Source of the DNA: Microglena sp. YARC
Lineage: Eukaryota > Chlorophyta > Chlorophyceae > Chlamydomonadales > Chlamydomonadaceae
NCBI GenBank assembly: GCA_022414725.1
Contig: CM039463.1
Span: forward strand, 57,695,837 to 57,759,836
Direction of reading: 5' to 3'
Length of the DNA: 64,000 nucleotides
Below the pieces are notes generated by a model. It was not told where the DNA came from and made no database searches. It was given only the letters and a program-made list of their open reading frames with translations. Position 1 is the stretch's first letter. Each line of letters begins with the position of its first letter. The position numbers were made by a program, and so were the translations under genes. Positions 19,746 through 30,395 of this stretch are shown in pieces.

Positions 19746-20382
19746 CAAGTTACCTTGACTAGGAATCCCAATTATGCAATTAATTATGCAATTAATTATC
19801 CCAATTATCTCAAGCATCTGCTGTGCCTTCTGTTTGTTAGTTTTGTCGGCTCATTTCTCGTTCTTTTCTGAATCGCTCTGCGAATCTGCTGATAACTTTT
19901 GCGACAACCCGGGAAACGTTTTAAGGGTCATCCAAGTCAAGGCATGCCACATTTCCCTAGGGTTCCAGGTTCCTTCCTCGTAGTGCTGCGGTTTTCATAT
20001 TAGCTAGACTGTGAATCCCCCTGCTAGGAGTTTTCAACTGTCTGAGCTCAGGATGCAAATGCAAGTTGGAATGCTAGACTCATCCATGCCTGGAATTCAT
20101 GTCCTCGACCCCCAAATGCCTCTAGCGACGCTCTTCTAGGGCTTTGCTTGCTCTTTTGCATCGACCAGAAGTGATCAAGAAGCACCCAAAAGGCCGAAGT
20201 GGGATGAGGGAATGGCTGAACTCTAGGCTGATTCTGGATCTGGAATCCCTGGGACACCTGGGTAATGTCCACATAAGTGATTAAGATGCATACTTACCAT
20301 TTTGTCTTGCTGGGTGCCTTGTTGCTCTCCACCTGCGCTTGTTCACTGATGACGTTTATTTTTTCAACTGATTCCGCTCCAG

Positions 20383-20540
20383 GAGCGCGCCAGGTCTGTA
20401 CTGAGCAAGGTACTAAGCGACGCTGTCCCTCGAGATGCCATGACATCTGGACAGGAGGCCGTCATGGAGGAGCTGATTGCTTGTGTCCGAGGCACTTTCA
20501 GACTGGGCATCAAGGAGTTGATCATACTACAGCATACAAG
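20383..20540 (+). CDS. Internal exon of the same gene
   Basis: The acceptor CTCCAG and donor GTGAGA enclose an open frame ERARSVLSKVLSDAVPRDAM then TSGQEAVMEELIACVRGTF and IKELIILQHT. It ends with two bases of a codon, which the next exon (from 20878) completes in frame. The fold is not identified; a helical, histone-fold-like character is possible but unproven. Confidence 0.55.
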
Positions 20541-20877
20541 GTGAGAAACTGTGTAAGCTTGCAGTCCTGTCGAATCTGAGGGGGGCAGCCCATGTCAATT
20601 TCAAGGAAGCATCTGTATTGATGTAGAGATGAGTGAATCTCAATGAAACCCTTAAGTAGTCAGTAAGTGGTACTAAATTGTTGTCACCACCAGTCACCGC
20701 TTCTAAGTTTTGAGGCAAAAAATTACAAGCTCCATGTCTCTGCCACATCTGTGATAGCTCTCAGTACCTTCCCAGTGCCTCGTCTAACTTCCCTGCATTC
20801 CTAGGAACAGCACACACGCAAGGAACACCCACACACCCCTACCCCACTTCACAACACGTTCTTTCCTGCTTGTGCAG

Positions 20878-22171
20878 CAGTGCTCCTTGCAGTAGTGTGC
20901 CCGAAGAACCTGCTAAGCATGAGTATAGCTCTTTGAGACAGACGCGACCTGCTCCTGTTAGGACTAATGTGTCACCTGGAAACTTTCGACTGTCCGGAGA
21001 GTCAGGGAGAGAGGTGGCCTCGAGCTCTTCCAAGCCCACGGGCAATCGCCCTACAGCAGCACCACAGCTTCAATTTGTATCACCTCCTCCTCCTCCGGCT
21101 CTGGAGAGGGTACGTTACCCCACCTACGAGTCTGAGGCAGGCAACCATGCCAGTGTGTCTTCCTTCACTTCTTCAGTCACCTTGTCCTCTTCTTCCTCTG
21201 CCATAGACAGCTACAACGGAGCTGACCGCTCAGGGACTGACAACAGTAGTGGAAATGAGAGTGGCAGTTGCAGTGGCAATGATAGTGGCAGTGGCAATGA
21301 TGAAAGCCAACAGGCAGACAATGAGGAAGCCTCTTTAACTGGCGAGCTTGACGGCTGGCAGCAGTTTGAATGCCTGTTCAGCTGCCCAGATGAGGATCGC
21401 GCGGGGAACGTAAGCTCTGTGCAGGATGCCTCTTTGAACCTGGAAGGAGTTACAGATCGTGTTACTGACCTGATCCAACCTCATGTTGCCTCCATCATTT
21501 TGGATTCCTCGTCATCACCCGAGTCCGAGGCCCAAAACGTAGCCAATGCCAATAGGGACGCGGCTCAATGGCTAGGAGCTGCTCCTATGAACCTCACAGA
21601 CCCCAACCAAGGCATGCCCCAGGCCATCAGCCAGAGCCAGTACCCATTCTCTTCCCCCATCCAGGCCGCGCCCAAGTCCGTGGACTCTTTGAAATATCAA
21701 ATGCTTCTGTCACAGAGCATCTACTTGGCCGATATCATTGCCTCCCTCCAGCAGCAGACTCTGTCCCTGATGCAGCTCGAGGTAGATCAAGGACTCCCTA
21801 CTGACCAGAGCGTCTACCAGCCACACATGAACCAGCCTCTTTCGCACTCCACTTCTGTTCCAGGCATGCATGGCAGCCAGCCAGATTCTCAGATGATGCT
21901 ACACAACAATGACATCCTGGGTATGGCTGTCCTCCAGGGCAGGGTCACCCAGCAGGAGCAGTACTCAGCACAAAAGCAGTACGCCCAACTGCACGCCAAC
22001 AGTGTCGGCGACATGTTTGATAGTGTTGGAATGCAAGGATTGGCGACCCAGGTGCCTCAAGCCCAGAGCGACGGACTGGCCGGCGCTCCTCTTTCTGAGC
22101 GATTCAACAAGCTGCCGGTTTCCATTAGAGAGCGTATCATCCAAGTCCTTCTAAGACATCCCTTTATGACG
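20878..22171 (+). CDS. Large Ser/Gln-rich exon of an hnRNP Q-acidic-domain-like protein
   Basis: About 430 codons are open. An N-terminal Ser/Pro-rich part is followed by a Ser-Gly-Asn-rich acidic stretch (near 21230-21310), then a Gln-rich region with LASLQQQT-like and QQEQYSAQKQYAQ segments, typical of disordered RNA-binding or transcription proteins. It closes with LPVSIRERIIQVLLRHPFMT before donor GTAAGC, the first helix of a conserved domain completed by the next exons. The phase agrees with both neighbours. This is the longest credible host coding exon in the window. Confidence 0.75.
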
Positions 22172-22968
22172 GTAAGCTTAGCTAACAAGCAGGGCTTTTT
22201 TTCAAATCTGAAATTGTTTTTTTTTCTAGGATAATGGTTTTAGGCCTCCTCCAGGGACAGTGTTTAAGCGCATTCTACAGCTTTTGAAAGCTTTGATAGC
22301 CTTTTATAGTTTTTAAGGGCCATTTATGAGATAGGGCAAAAACATTTATGTTTCCAAAACTCTTTTATAGCGATATTTTTGCCAAAACAGGGTAAAAACT
22401 AGCGATCGCTATATACAGCGGTAAAAACAGCCCTGCTGATAAGCCTGATAAGTACACTGAGCTGCACATTGTATGAATGTATACCATGCTACCTTTTTAG
22501 ATAAGCACTAGACTCTGATGCTTTGTATTTGCATCATGATATGGGCCCATACCATTCTACTAAATATTCAGTGTTTCGTTTTCTGACGACGCGACGCCAT
22601 TCCATCGAATGCTACACCCCCCGCCCCCCCCCGGATATCGGGATGCGCTTCCCCTCGACCCCCCCAGGCTCCGCGCTTAGCGCCGCGCTTAGCGCGCCGC
22701 CTTGCGATGACTCCGCAACTATCCTGAAATTAGGGTTGAGTAGCCCAAGTAGCTACTCAACCTGGACTACAGAAATCTGAAATAGAAAACACTGGATGCT
22801 ACTATACCCCCATCACGTGCCAGGCCCAGAAAGAGGGTACATATTGTGCCACCTTTTTAGATTAGCACTAGATTAGCACTAGATTAGCACTAGATTAGCA
22901 CTAGATTCTGCTGCTTTGTAATTGCCTCGTGATATGGGCCCATACCATGCTACCATACCCCCATCACA
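22172..22968. repeat. Intron with duplicated block
   Basis: CTACCTTTTTAGATAAGCAC with CATGATATGGGCCCATACCA (about 22490-22556) is repeated in variant form at 22847-22948, with GATTAGCACTA tandemly expanded four times in the second copy. A GC-rich patch with CGCGCTTAGCGC palindromes lies near 22670. Confidence 0.7.
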
Positions 22969-23523
22969 TGCCAGGCCAGCCACATGCACCATGCCACCCC
23001 CATCACATGCCAGGCCAGCCACATGCACCATGCCACCCACATCACATGCCAGGCCAGCCACATGCACCATGCCACCCACATCACATGCCAGGCCAGCCAC
23101 ATGCACCATGCCACCCACATCACATGCCAGGCCAGCCACATGCACCATGCCACCCACATCACATGCCAGGCCAGCCACATGCACCATGCCACCCACATCA
23201 CATGCCAGGCCAGCCACATGCACCATGCCACCCCCATCACATGCCAGGCCAGCCACATGCACCATGCCACCCCCATCACATGCCAGGCCAGCCACATGCA
23301 CCATGCCACCCCCATCACATGCCAGGCCAGCCACATGCACCATGCCACCCACATCACATGCCAGGCCAGCAACATGCACCATGCCACCCACATCACATGC
23401 CAGGCCAGCCACATGCACCATGCCACCCACATCACATGCCAGGCCAGCCACATGCACCATGCCACCCACATCACATGCCAGGCCAGCCACATGCACCATG
23501 CCACCCACATCACATGCCAGGCC
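22969..23523. repeat. 39-bp minisatellite, about 14 copies
   Basis: A unit of CATCACATGCCAGGCCAGCC followed by ACATGCACCATGCCACCCA is repeated about 14 times with rare C/A changes. 39 is a multiple of three, so all six frames stay open and produce artefact ORFs of about 200 codons. It lies in the intron between the exons ending at 22171 and starting at 23971. Confidence 0.97.
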
Positions 23524-23574
23524 CAGACAGCGGAATATTCACCCCCCTCTCCATGTTCTGTTATTTGGGAACAG

Positions 23575-23715
23575 GGTGATGAACGGCTAATTGTGTGTGT
23601 CAGTGTTTGTGTGATGGTGGTGTGTGTGTTTGTGTGGTGGTGTACATCTGCAGGAATAGGGTGATGAATGGCTGAATGTGTGCATGGTGGTGGTGTGTGC
23701 GTGTGTGTGGTGTTG
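23575..23715 (-). repeat. Inverted partner of the 24440-24780 minisatellite
   Basis: Contains GTGATGGTGGTGTGTGTGTT and CATCTGCAGGAATAGGGTGA, the reverse complement of the unit at 24440-24780. The pair flanks the exon at 23971-24090. Confidence 0.8.
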
Positions 23716-23756
23716 TTGGCTTTGGCTTCTTGATTTGTTCTTCACTGCAATCCTGT

Positions 23757-23892
23757 TGTAAGCTGCCCCCCTTCCTATGACCTGTCCACCTGGGTCTTAG
23801 ATACACAATCGCTTGTTTAATGGTGACTTTCCCCAGCTGCGGCGTACGGGAGGGTCCATTTAACACCTCGCCCCTCCAGGTGTTTTCTTGTT
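23757..23892 (+). mobile_element. SINE-tail element (family A tail)
   Basis: The tail GCTGCGGCGTACGGGAGGGT and CCTCCAGGTGTT matches the family A 3' end and, more closely, the copy at 30276-30395. The head is not clearly tRNA-like. Confidence 0.55.
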
Positions 23893-23970
23893 TTGATCGC
23901 TCTTTTGTGCACAACCTTGTGTTGCTCGTTTGTGTAATATTCACAAAAGCTCCCTGTTTCATTGCTGCAG

Positions 23971-24090
23971 CCCCGAGACTTCGACATTAAGGTCATCCGA
24001 AAGCTGGCCAATTTGGTGAACACCTACGGAGAGATGAAGGGCCTCGTTGTGCTCGACAACATCTCCTCCAAGCTCAACTCTAAGCAAGAG
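23971..24090 (+). CDS. Exon encoding the core of an hnRNP Q acidic-like domain
   Basis: Forty codons in phase 0 between TGCTGCAG and a GTGCGC donor: FDIKVIRKLANLVNTYGEM then KGLVVLDNISSKLNSKQE. The pattern Asp-hydrophobic...Leu...hydrophobic Val-Leu...Leu resembles the hnRNP Q acidic (NURR) domain, a helical module at the edge of RNA-binding proteins of the hnRNP Q/R family. Resemblance was judged by eye. Confidence 0.65.
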
Positions 24091-24223
24091 GTGCGCAAAT
24101 GCTTGAGAGTATGAAACGGATAGCGTCCTGTGTGCTGAAGTGCGGGATAATATGATGCAGCGCCCGGAGCTGGGCGGGATGTGATTGTTTGTTGGATGTA
24201 AAAGCTGACAGTGGTGCATTTTT

Positions 24224-24432
24224 GGCGGAGCCCCTCCTTCTGGAGAGTGAGAGCCCCCATGGTTACCCATTTGTCCGTTTGGCCGACAGATTAAAAAATT
24301 GAAGCCTGACTCGTCAGCCAACCGTCTCATTACTAACTGGCTTTGGTCAGTTCCATCGTTGCCGCCTGGCGTTCCGTTACCAATACACTCCGCCAATCTT
24401 CTGCGTCGCTTGCGACACTGCATAGGACTTGT
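24224..24432 (+). mobile_element. Hairpin-bounded dispersed repeat (family B), copy 3
   Basis: Inserted in the intron downstream of the exon at 23971. The 5' hairpin is partly decayed and the 3' hairpin reads GCGTCGC-TT-GCGACAC. Confidence 0.8.
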
Positions 24433-24780
24433 GGACACACGCGCACACCACCGCCACACACACATTCAGCCGTTCATCACCCTATTCCTGCAGATGTGCA
24501 CCACCACACAAACACACACCACCATCACACAAACACTGACACACACACACACTCAGCATAATAAACCTATTCCTGCAGATGTGCACCACCACACAAACAC
24601 ACACCACCATCACACAAACACTGACACACACACACACTCAGCATAATAAACCTATTCCTGCAGATGTGCACCACCACACAAACACACACCACCATCACAC
24701 AAACACTGACACACACACACTCAGCATAATAAACCTATTCCTGCAGAGGTGCACCACCACACGAACACACACACCACCAC
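24433..24780 (+). repeat. About 90-bp AC-rich minisatellite, 3-4 copies
   Basis: Units contain CCTATTCCTGCAGATGTGCA, CACCATCACACAAACACTGA and CACTCAGCATAATAAA. The array splits the end of the family B copy: CATAGGACTTGT appears on both sides (about 24420 and 24780). Confidence 0.9.
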
Positions 24781-25073
24781 ATAGGACTTGTTCAAGCGGC
24801 TCTGGTCTTGCTTGTTTGCGGGGTTTGATTCAATTGTTCTGTGGGCAAGGGGCAAGAGGCACATCTCCCACAAGCTATGCGGCAGATAGATTCAATGTTT
24901 GGTGGGCTTTGTACCGCTTTGCTTGTGATAGTTGTGCTCCTTGGGAAAGGAATTTCACACCAGGAGGTGGGTCTCCCTACACAAACCAGCGACGCTGAGG
25001 ATTCGGTTTGAATGGCGGTGCCACTCCTACAAAACCTGACCTGACCAACTTTATCTTCTCTTTGTTCGTGTAG
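24781..25073. other. Intron remainder
   Basis: No repeat or coding segment recognised before the acceptor GTGTAG. Confidence 0.5.
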
Positions 25074-25139
25074 GCTTCAATGAGGAACACCAGAGGCTAC
25101 CTCGATGTAGCTATTGGAAGCTACCTGGAGTCTCTTAGG
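25074..25139 (+). CDS. Exon completing the hnRNP Q acidic-like domain
   Basis: Twenty-two codons, phase 0 at both ends, encode ASMRNTRGYLDVAIGSYLES then LR. hnRNP Q acidic domains have a conserved Arg-Asn-Lys-x-x-Tyr/Phe-Leu motif at this position; MRNTRGYLDVAI fits it. This supports reading the exons at 20878, 23971 and 25074 as one gene. Confidence 0.65.
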
Positions 25140-25179
25140 GTGAGTAACCTGATATCTGATATCTGTCAATTGTACCTTC

Positions 25180-25540
25180 CATGATCCTAGTCTGTCGTAC
25201 CTACCATGCCCCGCTTATATTGTACCTCCCATGTGTCAAGTCTGTTGTACCTTTCATGCCCCATGTCTATTGTACCTTCCATGCGCCAAGTTTGTTGTAC
25301 CTCCCATTCCCCGCGCCTATTGTACCTCCCATGTGTCAAATATGTAGTACCTCCCATGCCCCGCGTCTATTGTACCTTCCATGCCCCATGTACGTCGTAC
25401 CTCCCTTGCCCCATGTGTATTGTACGTTCCATGTGCCAAGTTTGCTGTACCTTGCATGCCCCATTTATATTGTACGTTCCATGCGCCTCCTCTGCTTCTG
25501 TTCCTGCTGTTGTTGCTGCTGCTGCTGCTGCTCAAGCTCC
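25180..25540. repeat. About 27-bp minisatellite and CTG microsatellite in the intron
   Basis: Around a dozen imperfect units of TTGTACCTCCCATGCCCCGC-type sequence are followed by a short (CTG)n run near 25510-25535. ORFs on both strands here are artefacts. Confidence 0.85.
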
Positions 25541-25797
25541 TTGGCATTGTTTGATTCGACCAATTCAGTCAGATGTACAATGTGACGCTCTAGAGTTAAG
25601 GTTGGAGTCATGGACCACATTTCAGCCAAGCATCATGGTGTCTTCATCCATCATATCCATCCGCATGTCTCACTCATTCACTGGTGCCTGCCTGCTTGCT
25701 TCTGTGCTGCTCTGTTTTCCCTTGTGCACCCATTCACTATTGCCTGCCTGCTTACTTATGTAGTTATGTGCTGCTCTGTCTTCCCTCTCCTGTGCAG

Positions 25798-25878
25798 AGT
25801 GAAGCCAAGGCTGCAGCAAGTGTAATGAAGCTGGGCGCTTCACAGCTTTGCGGCCACGACATGTACTCGTCTATTTGA
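25798..25878 (+). CDS. Terminal exon of the hnRNP Q-acidic-domain-like gene
   Basis: Acceptor CTGTGCAG. The frame SEAKAAASVMKLGASQLCGH then DMYSSI ends at TGA (25876-25878), in phase with the previous exon. Exon and 3' flank are duplicated immediately downstream. Confidence 0.7.
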   Translation, partial: SEAKAAASVMKLGASQLCGHDMYSSI

Positions 25879-26008
25879 AGTGGCAGTGCCTGCAATGTAC
25901 AACTTCAAGGCTGCAGCAAGTGTAATGAAACTGGGTGCTTCACAGTTGTGCGGCCACGGCATCTACTCGTCTATTTGAAGTGGCGGTGCTTGGACTGTAC
26001 AACTGTAC
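25808..26008 (+). repeat. About 100-bp tandem duplication of terminal exon and 3' UTR
   Basis: AAGGCTGCAGCAAGTGTAAT to GTACTCGTCTATTTGAAGTGG and the following GTACAAC recur at 25908-26005 with a few substitutions. The second copy still encodes the same C-terminus, but its acceptor is not duplicated. Confidence 0.9.
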
Positions 26009-26540
26009 AACGTGACGTCAGCATTGAAGTAGCTTCACTTTCATTGCAAAACACCGTCGTGTTTTTTTATTGAGGATGAGGTTTGAGAGGATTTGCCTCA
26101 AACTTCTGAGGACATTTTGCTACTAAGCAGAAATGACTTGGACTGGTTTTAAGTGCTCGCTGATTTGTTGTGCTGTAGGTTGGTGGTGATTTTCCGTATT
26201 CTCTTGATATATATGTTGGGGGAAGATTTCTGCTGTTTAGTTATTCCCCCGCAGCCCTTGTATTGCCCTCTCCTGCTTTTTCGCTGATCCCTTGTATGAA
26301 GTGTCACATCATCTGTGCTGATGGAATATAAAGGCTGTTACACTTGTGATTCTGGTGAAGATGCAATGTAGGGTCTAGGTGCCTGAATTAGCTCTGACAT
26401 CTTCTGGTAGCATAGGTGTGGTAGTATAAGTGTGGAGGCGGTTACTGCTTTGGTAGTTGTGGCCTTGGGTCATAAATGGTCATTGGTGCATCTGCGAGTC
26501 CAATTGGTGCATCTACGCATTCAGTTGTGCAGAGCTTCTC
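26009..26540. other. Probable 3' UTR and intergenic sequence
   Basis: No repeat or gene recognised. Confidence 0.5.
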
Positions 26541-26736
26541 GGCGGAGCCCCCCCTTCTGGGGGGCGGGAGCCCCCATGTTTACCCATTTGCCCGTCCATC
26601 CATCCGTCTGACCTTGATGAAGCCCGACACGTCAGCCAACGGTCTCGCAACTAATTCGCTTCCATTGCCACCTGTCGCTCCCTCGCGATCACTCTCCGCC
26701 ATTTCAAGCATCGCAGGCGACGCTGCATAGAGCTTG
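26541..26736 (+). mobile_element. Hairpin-bounded dispersed repeat (family B), copy 4
   Basis: Full-length: GGCGGAGCCCCCCCTTCTGG at the 5' end, a CCATCCATCCGTCTGACC body, and 3' hairpin GCATCGC-AG-GCGACGC then TGCATAGAGC. Confidence 0.8.
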
Positions 26737-27023
26737 TTCTCACTTATGTTGGCAGCCTCACTGGTTTGTGGCTGCAAAGATGCAGCCTCGAAAGATTGCA
26801 ATAATAAAATTAAATAAATATTCACTGGTTTGTGGCTGCGAAGATGCAGCCTCAAAGGATTGCACTCATAAAATAAATACTCACTGGTATGTGGCTGCAA
26901 AGGGTTGCACTAATAATAGAACATGAAGATGCCCACCGCAAAGTTGTGTGGGCATCAGCAAAGGGTATTTCGTGGGCTTCGGCGCGCAGTTGTTTGTTTG
27001 TGGGGAGAAATGATACTAATATC

Positions 27024-27054
<31 letters not shown>

Positions 27055-27289
27055 GAGTTTCTAGGGTCCGTATGGGACATGGCCTGAGCACTCCATTTAT
27101 AAATATCCGATGGATGCACTGTGTGACCTATTCTCGTGTTTTGATACAAGATGGTGTACTGATCTGCCACACCTTGCGCGCCAAGTTTAGCGTGCGCTAA
27201 TTAATTGACAGATGTGTGCAAGCGCCCCTTTTGGAAATGCTTAGGGGCACTTGCTCACGTTAGCAAGCGTTGGGCTTTAGTGGAGGATA
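26737..27289. repeat. 67-bp tandem repeat and C18/AC tract
   Basis: Three imperfect units of CACTGGTTTGTGGCTGCAAA and GATGCAGCCTC occupy 26755-26925. A C18 run followed by (AC)n is at 27023-27055. No gene. Confidence 0.75.
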
Positions 27290-27410
27290 CTTGAACTTGA
27301 ACTTGGTTACGTAGCTTCAGACAGCAATTTGGCTGCTCACCGTCTTCGGCAGTAAAACAAGTATTACCAGGAAAATGTAAACTCGAACAAATCACTTTTT
27401 CATTTGATTT
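27290..27410 (-). repeat. Dispersed repeat F, copy 2
   Basis: Matches 17553-17662 and 36656-36785 (TTGAACTTGAACTTGGTTAC, GCAATTTGGCTGCTCACCGT). Confidence 0.65.
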
Positions 27411-27508
27411 TTTTCTTTTTTCATTTTCGATTTTTGTTTCCTCCTCTTCATCTGGAAAAAAGTATAAATTAAACCTATTCATACCCAGTCATACCTATAA
27501 AAAAAGAC

Positions 27509-29128
27509 TTAATCCAGTCTCTTCATACATTCATGGATGAACAAAGGAAGCTTCTCTTGACCTTCAACTTCTGGATTGCACATCAGGTAATGTAGAGGAA
27601 TCATTTTGCTCTCCGATTGGGAAATCAGGCTCTGATACTTTCTTCTCGAATTCAGCAAGGCTTCGACAGTACATTCAAATACCACACGGTGATCATCTTG
27701 AACTGTTCCACAATCACGAAGGTGACACACTCGATCCTTCCAAGGAACAATTTGACGTTCCCATCTATCAATTCTAGGGCTGTCAATACCGTACGGTAAA
27801 TTCAAATTACCGTACGATATATCGTGATATACCGTACGGTGTCGATACCGTACGGTATTTTTATACCCTTTTTGGGAAAATCAGTATAAGACCAATGGGA
27901 TATAACAGGAAATACCAGTTACACGTCCATACACTTAAAATCAAGTCAAATGAACCAATACTGAGGGAGATAGAAAAACACGGTAACAATATCGAGGTCT
28001 ATTGCCGTACGACATGTCGTGATATGTCGTACGGTACAAGGCGGTGTACTAAATTCCTGGCCCAGACTCAGGTGCTCCTGACGAGAATCGAACCGTCAAC
28101 CTGCCAAGTGTAAGATATTTTAGGCCGATTTGGACCAAACACGATATACTGTACGGTGAACACGATATGAGATGGATCCCGAAAATACCGTACGCTGGAA
28201 CTTTATTACCGTATGATATATCGTACGGTACACGGTAAAATAAATACCGGGCGATATAAAGCTTGACAGCCCTAATCAATTCCCACTTTTAGATAGTGGG
28301 AGGAAGTTCTAAATCTGTACATATTACGCACCACCTTGTGAGGTAGTTCTCGGATGAGATAATTGGGCATCTCAGGTTTCCCACTCTCATCCCATGAGAA
28401 GGACATCCAGGTCTGGATCACAGCATTCATCCTTCCATGTGATCCTGAGCTTTCATCTCTAGGGCGTGTTTCTGAAGACTTGGTCATATAGTAAAAGAAA
28501 ATATGATTGTATAATATGACTGTTTTCACTTTGTTCCAGTTAACTAGTTTGAGTTCCAACGGTCCCACACCTCCATTTAAATTGGTGGCAAAAGATTCAT
28601 ATTGGGAATCTTCCAAAGAATACAACGTCTCTCGGGCATCAGATACATCCTTGCTCCAATAGTCTTTGCGTTCTCTGGCCATATTGAGATCGGCAAGGGA
28701 AACGTCCCTCATCATACCGGTACCAGAAGTACTATCATAGTATTTCACAATGGAGATCCAGAATTTAATCACTGACTTCAACCAGTAATAGTTAATTGGG
28801 AATTGGCCTGTTTCTTTTAACGCAATGTGTTGAGGAAAACATCGCTTCACTCCTAGGACACGTTTCTTAAAACCAGCATGCCTCATGTGGATATCTGTAG
28901 ATGCTACTTTGTGTCTCCTGGTAGCATGAAGGAGATGTTGAATGAGACCAGTGCTCCAGGTTTGAGAACCATACATTCCAGCAGAAAGGACATAAGACTG
29001 GAACAACCATAGCATGACGTGTGGTCTATCCTTAACTGCATACTCTTCACCAATATCTGTTACACGCTTGATCCCGGCCAAAAAAGGTCGAGCTGCGTAT
29101 TCAGAAGCATGTTTCATGCATCCCTTCT
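27509..29128 (-). pseudogene. Non-LTR retrotransposon ORF2, C-terminal half, split by a MITE
   Basis: On the minus strand from about 29128 the frame encodes GIKRVTDIGEE, WLFQSYVLSAGMYGSQTWS and KRVLGVKRCFPQHIALKETG, a post-reverse-transcriptase region of LINE type. It continues to LKVGID, where the 500-bp MITE (27775-28274) interrupts it, and resumes as RWERQIVPWKDRVCHLRDC with a CxxxxC...HxxxxC module, ending at 27509. Removing the MITE and one target duplication keeps the frame. The reverse transcriptase core is missing (5' truncation). It is a different lineage from the element at 16270 and 29131. Confidence 0.75.
27775..28274. mobile_element. 500-bp hAT-like MITE with 8-bp target duplication
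   Basis: Perfect 12-bp terminal inverted repeats, TAGGGCTGTCAA and TTGACAGCCCTA, are flanked on both sides by ATCAATTC (27767-27774 and 28275-28282). An 8-bp duplication and this end sequence are typical of hAT elements. The interior is rich in ACCGTACGGTA and GATATATC palindromes and has no transposase. It is a non-autonomous element inserted in an older retrotransposon. Confidence 0.93.
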
Positions 29129-29130
29129 CA

Positions 29131-29776
29131 TTGTTCCCATTGGCTGAAAACAGAAAGAATGAGGGTGGTGGATAGAGCACACATCCCTTGTTCAATGAGA
29201 CACTGTCAAATGTGTGGGTTCCGAAAACCTGAGGATGAAATGCATATGTTTGAGTGCCCTTTTTATAATGATATTCGCCTCCGCTACCAGAAGCTGTTTA
29301 CAGATATTTATAGGCATGTCCATGAGGATACCGACTTAACCGTATGGAATGTGGAATTCTGCGATTCCACATTCAGAACCTTTATGAATGGAAATGGCAC
29401 TAAGACTTTCTGGAGCAACCTAGCCGACTATCTTTCTACTTGTAGAAGAGCAAGACAGGAAGCCCTGGACTGCTTAGTGGCACCGTAATTTATTATCCCT
29501 TTTTTTTCTTTTCTTCTTGTGACTTCTCATTTGTTAGCTTCTTACCTCCGCCACTGTAAGTGGTTGAGATCTGGGTCCGGCTCTAGGGGCTTTAATACCT
29601 ACGCCACCAAAACGGTGGTTGGGAGCTTGGTTTGTTTGTCCTCGACACACCCCTGATGTAATGGGTTTTTTTGCTTTGTGGGTGCTTATTCTTTCTGTTT
29701 AAAGCACAGAGTCTCATACACCCTCGCGGTGTCAAGTAGACTTTAACATGTAATGTAATATAATGTAATGTAATTA
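29131..29776 (+). mobile_element. Non-LTR retrotransposon 3' end with pentanucleotide tail
   Basis: It begins abruptly at TTCCCATTGGCTGAA and encodes the same CQMCGFRKPEDEMHMFEC module and LDCLVAP terminus as 16906-17265 with very few changes (stop at 29486-29488). The shared 3' UTR follows. The end is a short TGTAA array (about 29747-29776). It is joined head-to-head to the minus-strand element at about 29129. Confidence 0.85.
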
Positions 29777-30275
29777 AGAACCACACCAAGATATTTGAAC
29801 CCTGAAACCCTCTCCAGACTTCTATACTTCTAATAAATGTGCTCTTGGGCTTAACCTAGCCCCTCCTGTCACAAACGCACCTGCAGGCTATGTGCAGGCT
29901 GATATTCACCCCCTTTCGTGAGCGGGACCCCCTGTTACACTCGTTTGCCCGCGTACCTCAGTCTGGTTGCTCCTCAACTTTGTAAAAGCTGTTTTTGGCC
30001 GCCAATCAAGTATCAGGCCACCTGACGCGACAGCTGTCGCTTGAACAGGTGGATCCTGTCCCGTGTCACTTCCTCGATCACACCTCCCAAAATTGTTTAT
30101 TTTGCTTCTCACCTGTAACGAGCTTCGGACTAGCTGTGGTGGTTTCAATACAACCCAATGACATGTGTTGTTTACACATTAAACAAAATTGACTGCCAGG
30201 GTCCATAAACATTCTCTGATTATAGTCATTGACAGGTAAATAATGCTCGATTCCTAAATTATAAAAACAAAACGT
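29777..30275. other. No recognisable feature
   Basis: Unique-looking sequence. TTCACCCCCTTTCGTGAGCG near 29905 faintly resembles family B but is too short to assign. Confidence 0.45.
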
Positions 30276-30395
30276 CGCATGAAGGAGTCCCTACCGCCTG
30301 GAGGGCGACACTTACCATGTCTGCCATGGCGACTTTCTCCAGCTGCGGCGTACGGGAGGGTCCCCTTAACACCACGCTCCTCCAGGCGTTATCTA
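30276..30395 (+). mobile_element. SINE-tail element (family A tail)
   Basis: GCTGCGGCGTACGGGAGGGT, CCCTTAACACCACGC and CTCCAGGCGTTATC match the family A 3' end. The upstream GAGTCCCTACCGCCTGGAGG part pairs with the element at 23757. Confidence 0.65.

Noticed and set aside
22969..23523. CRISPR array
   Set aside because: Repeats are contiguous with no unique spacers, and the genome is eukaryotic.
22879..23664. Four overlapping ORFs of about 190-226 codons on both strands
   Set aside because: Artefacts of the 39-bp minisatellite; no codon bias, and open in opposite strands at once.
28272..29488. Twin-priming inversion of a single LINE
   Set aside because: The two halves have separate, different zinc modules and tails, so they are from different lineages.
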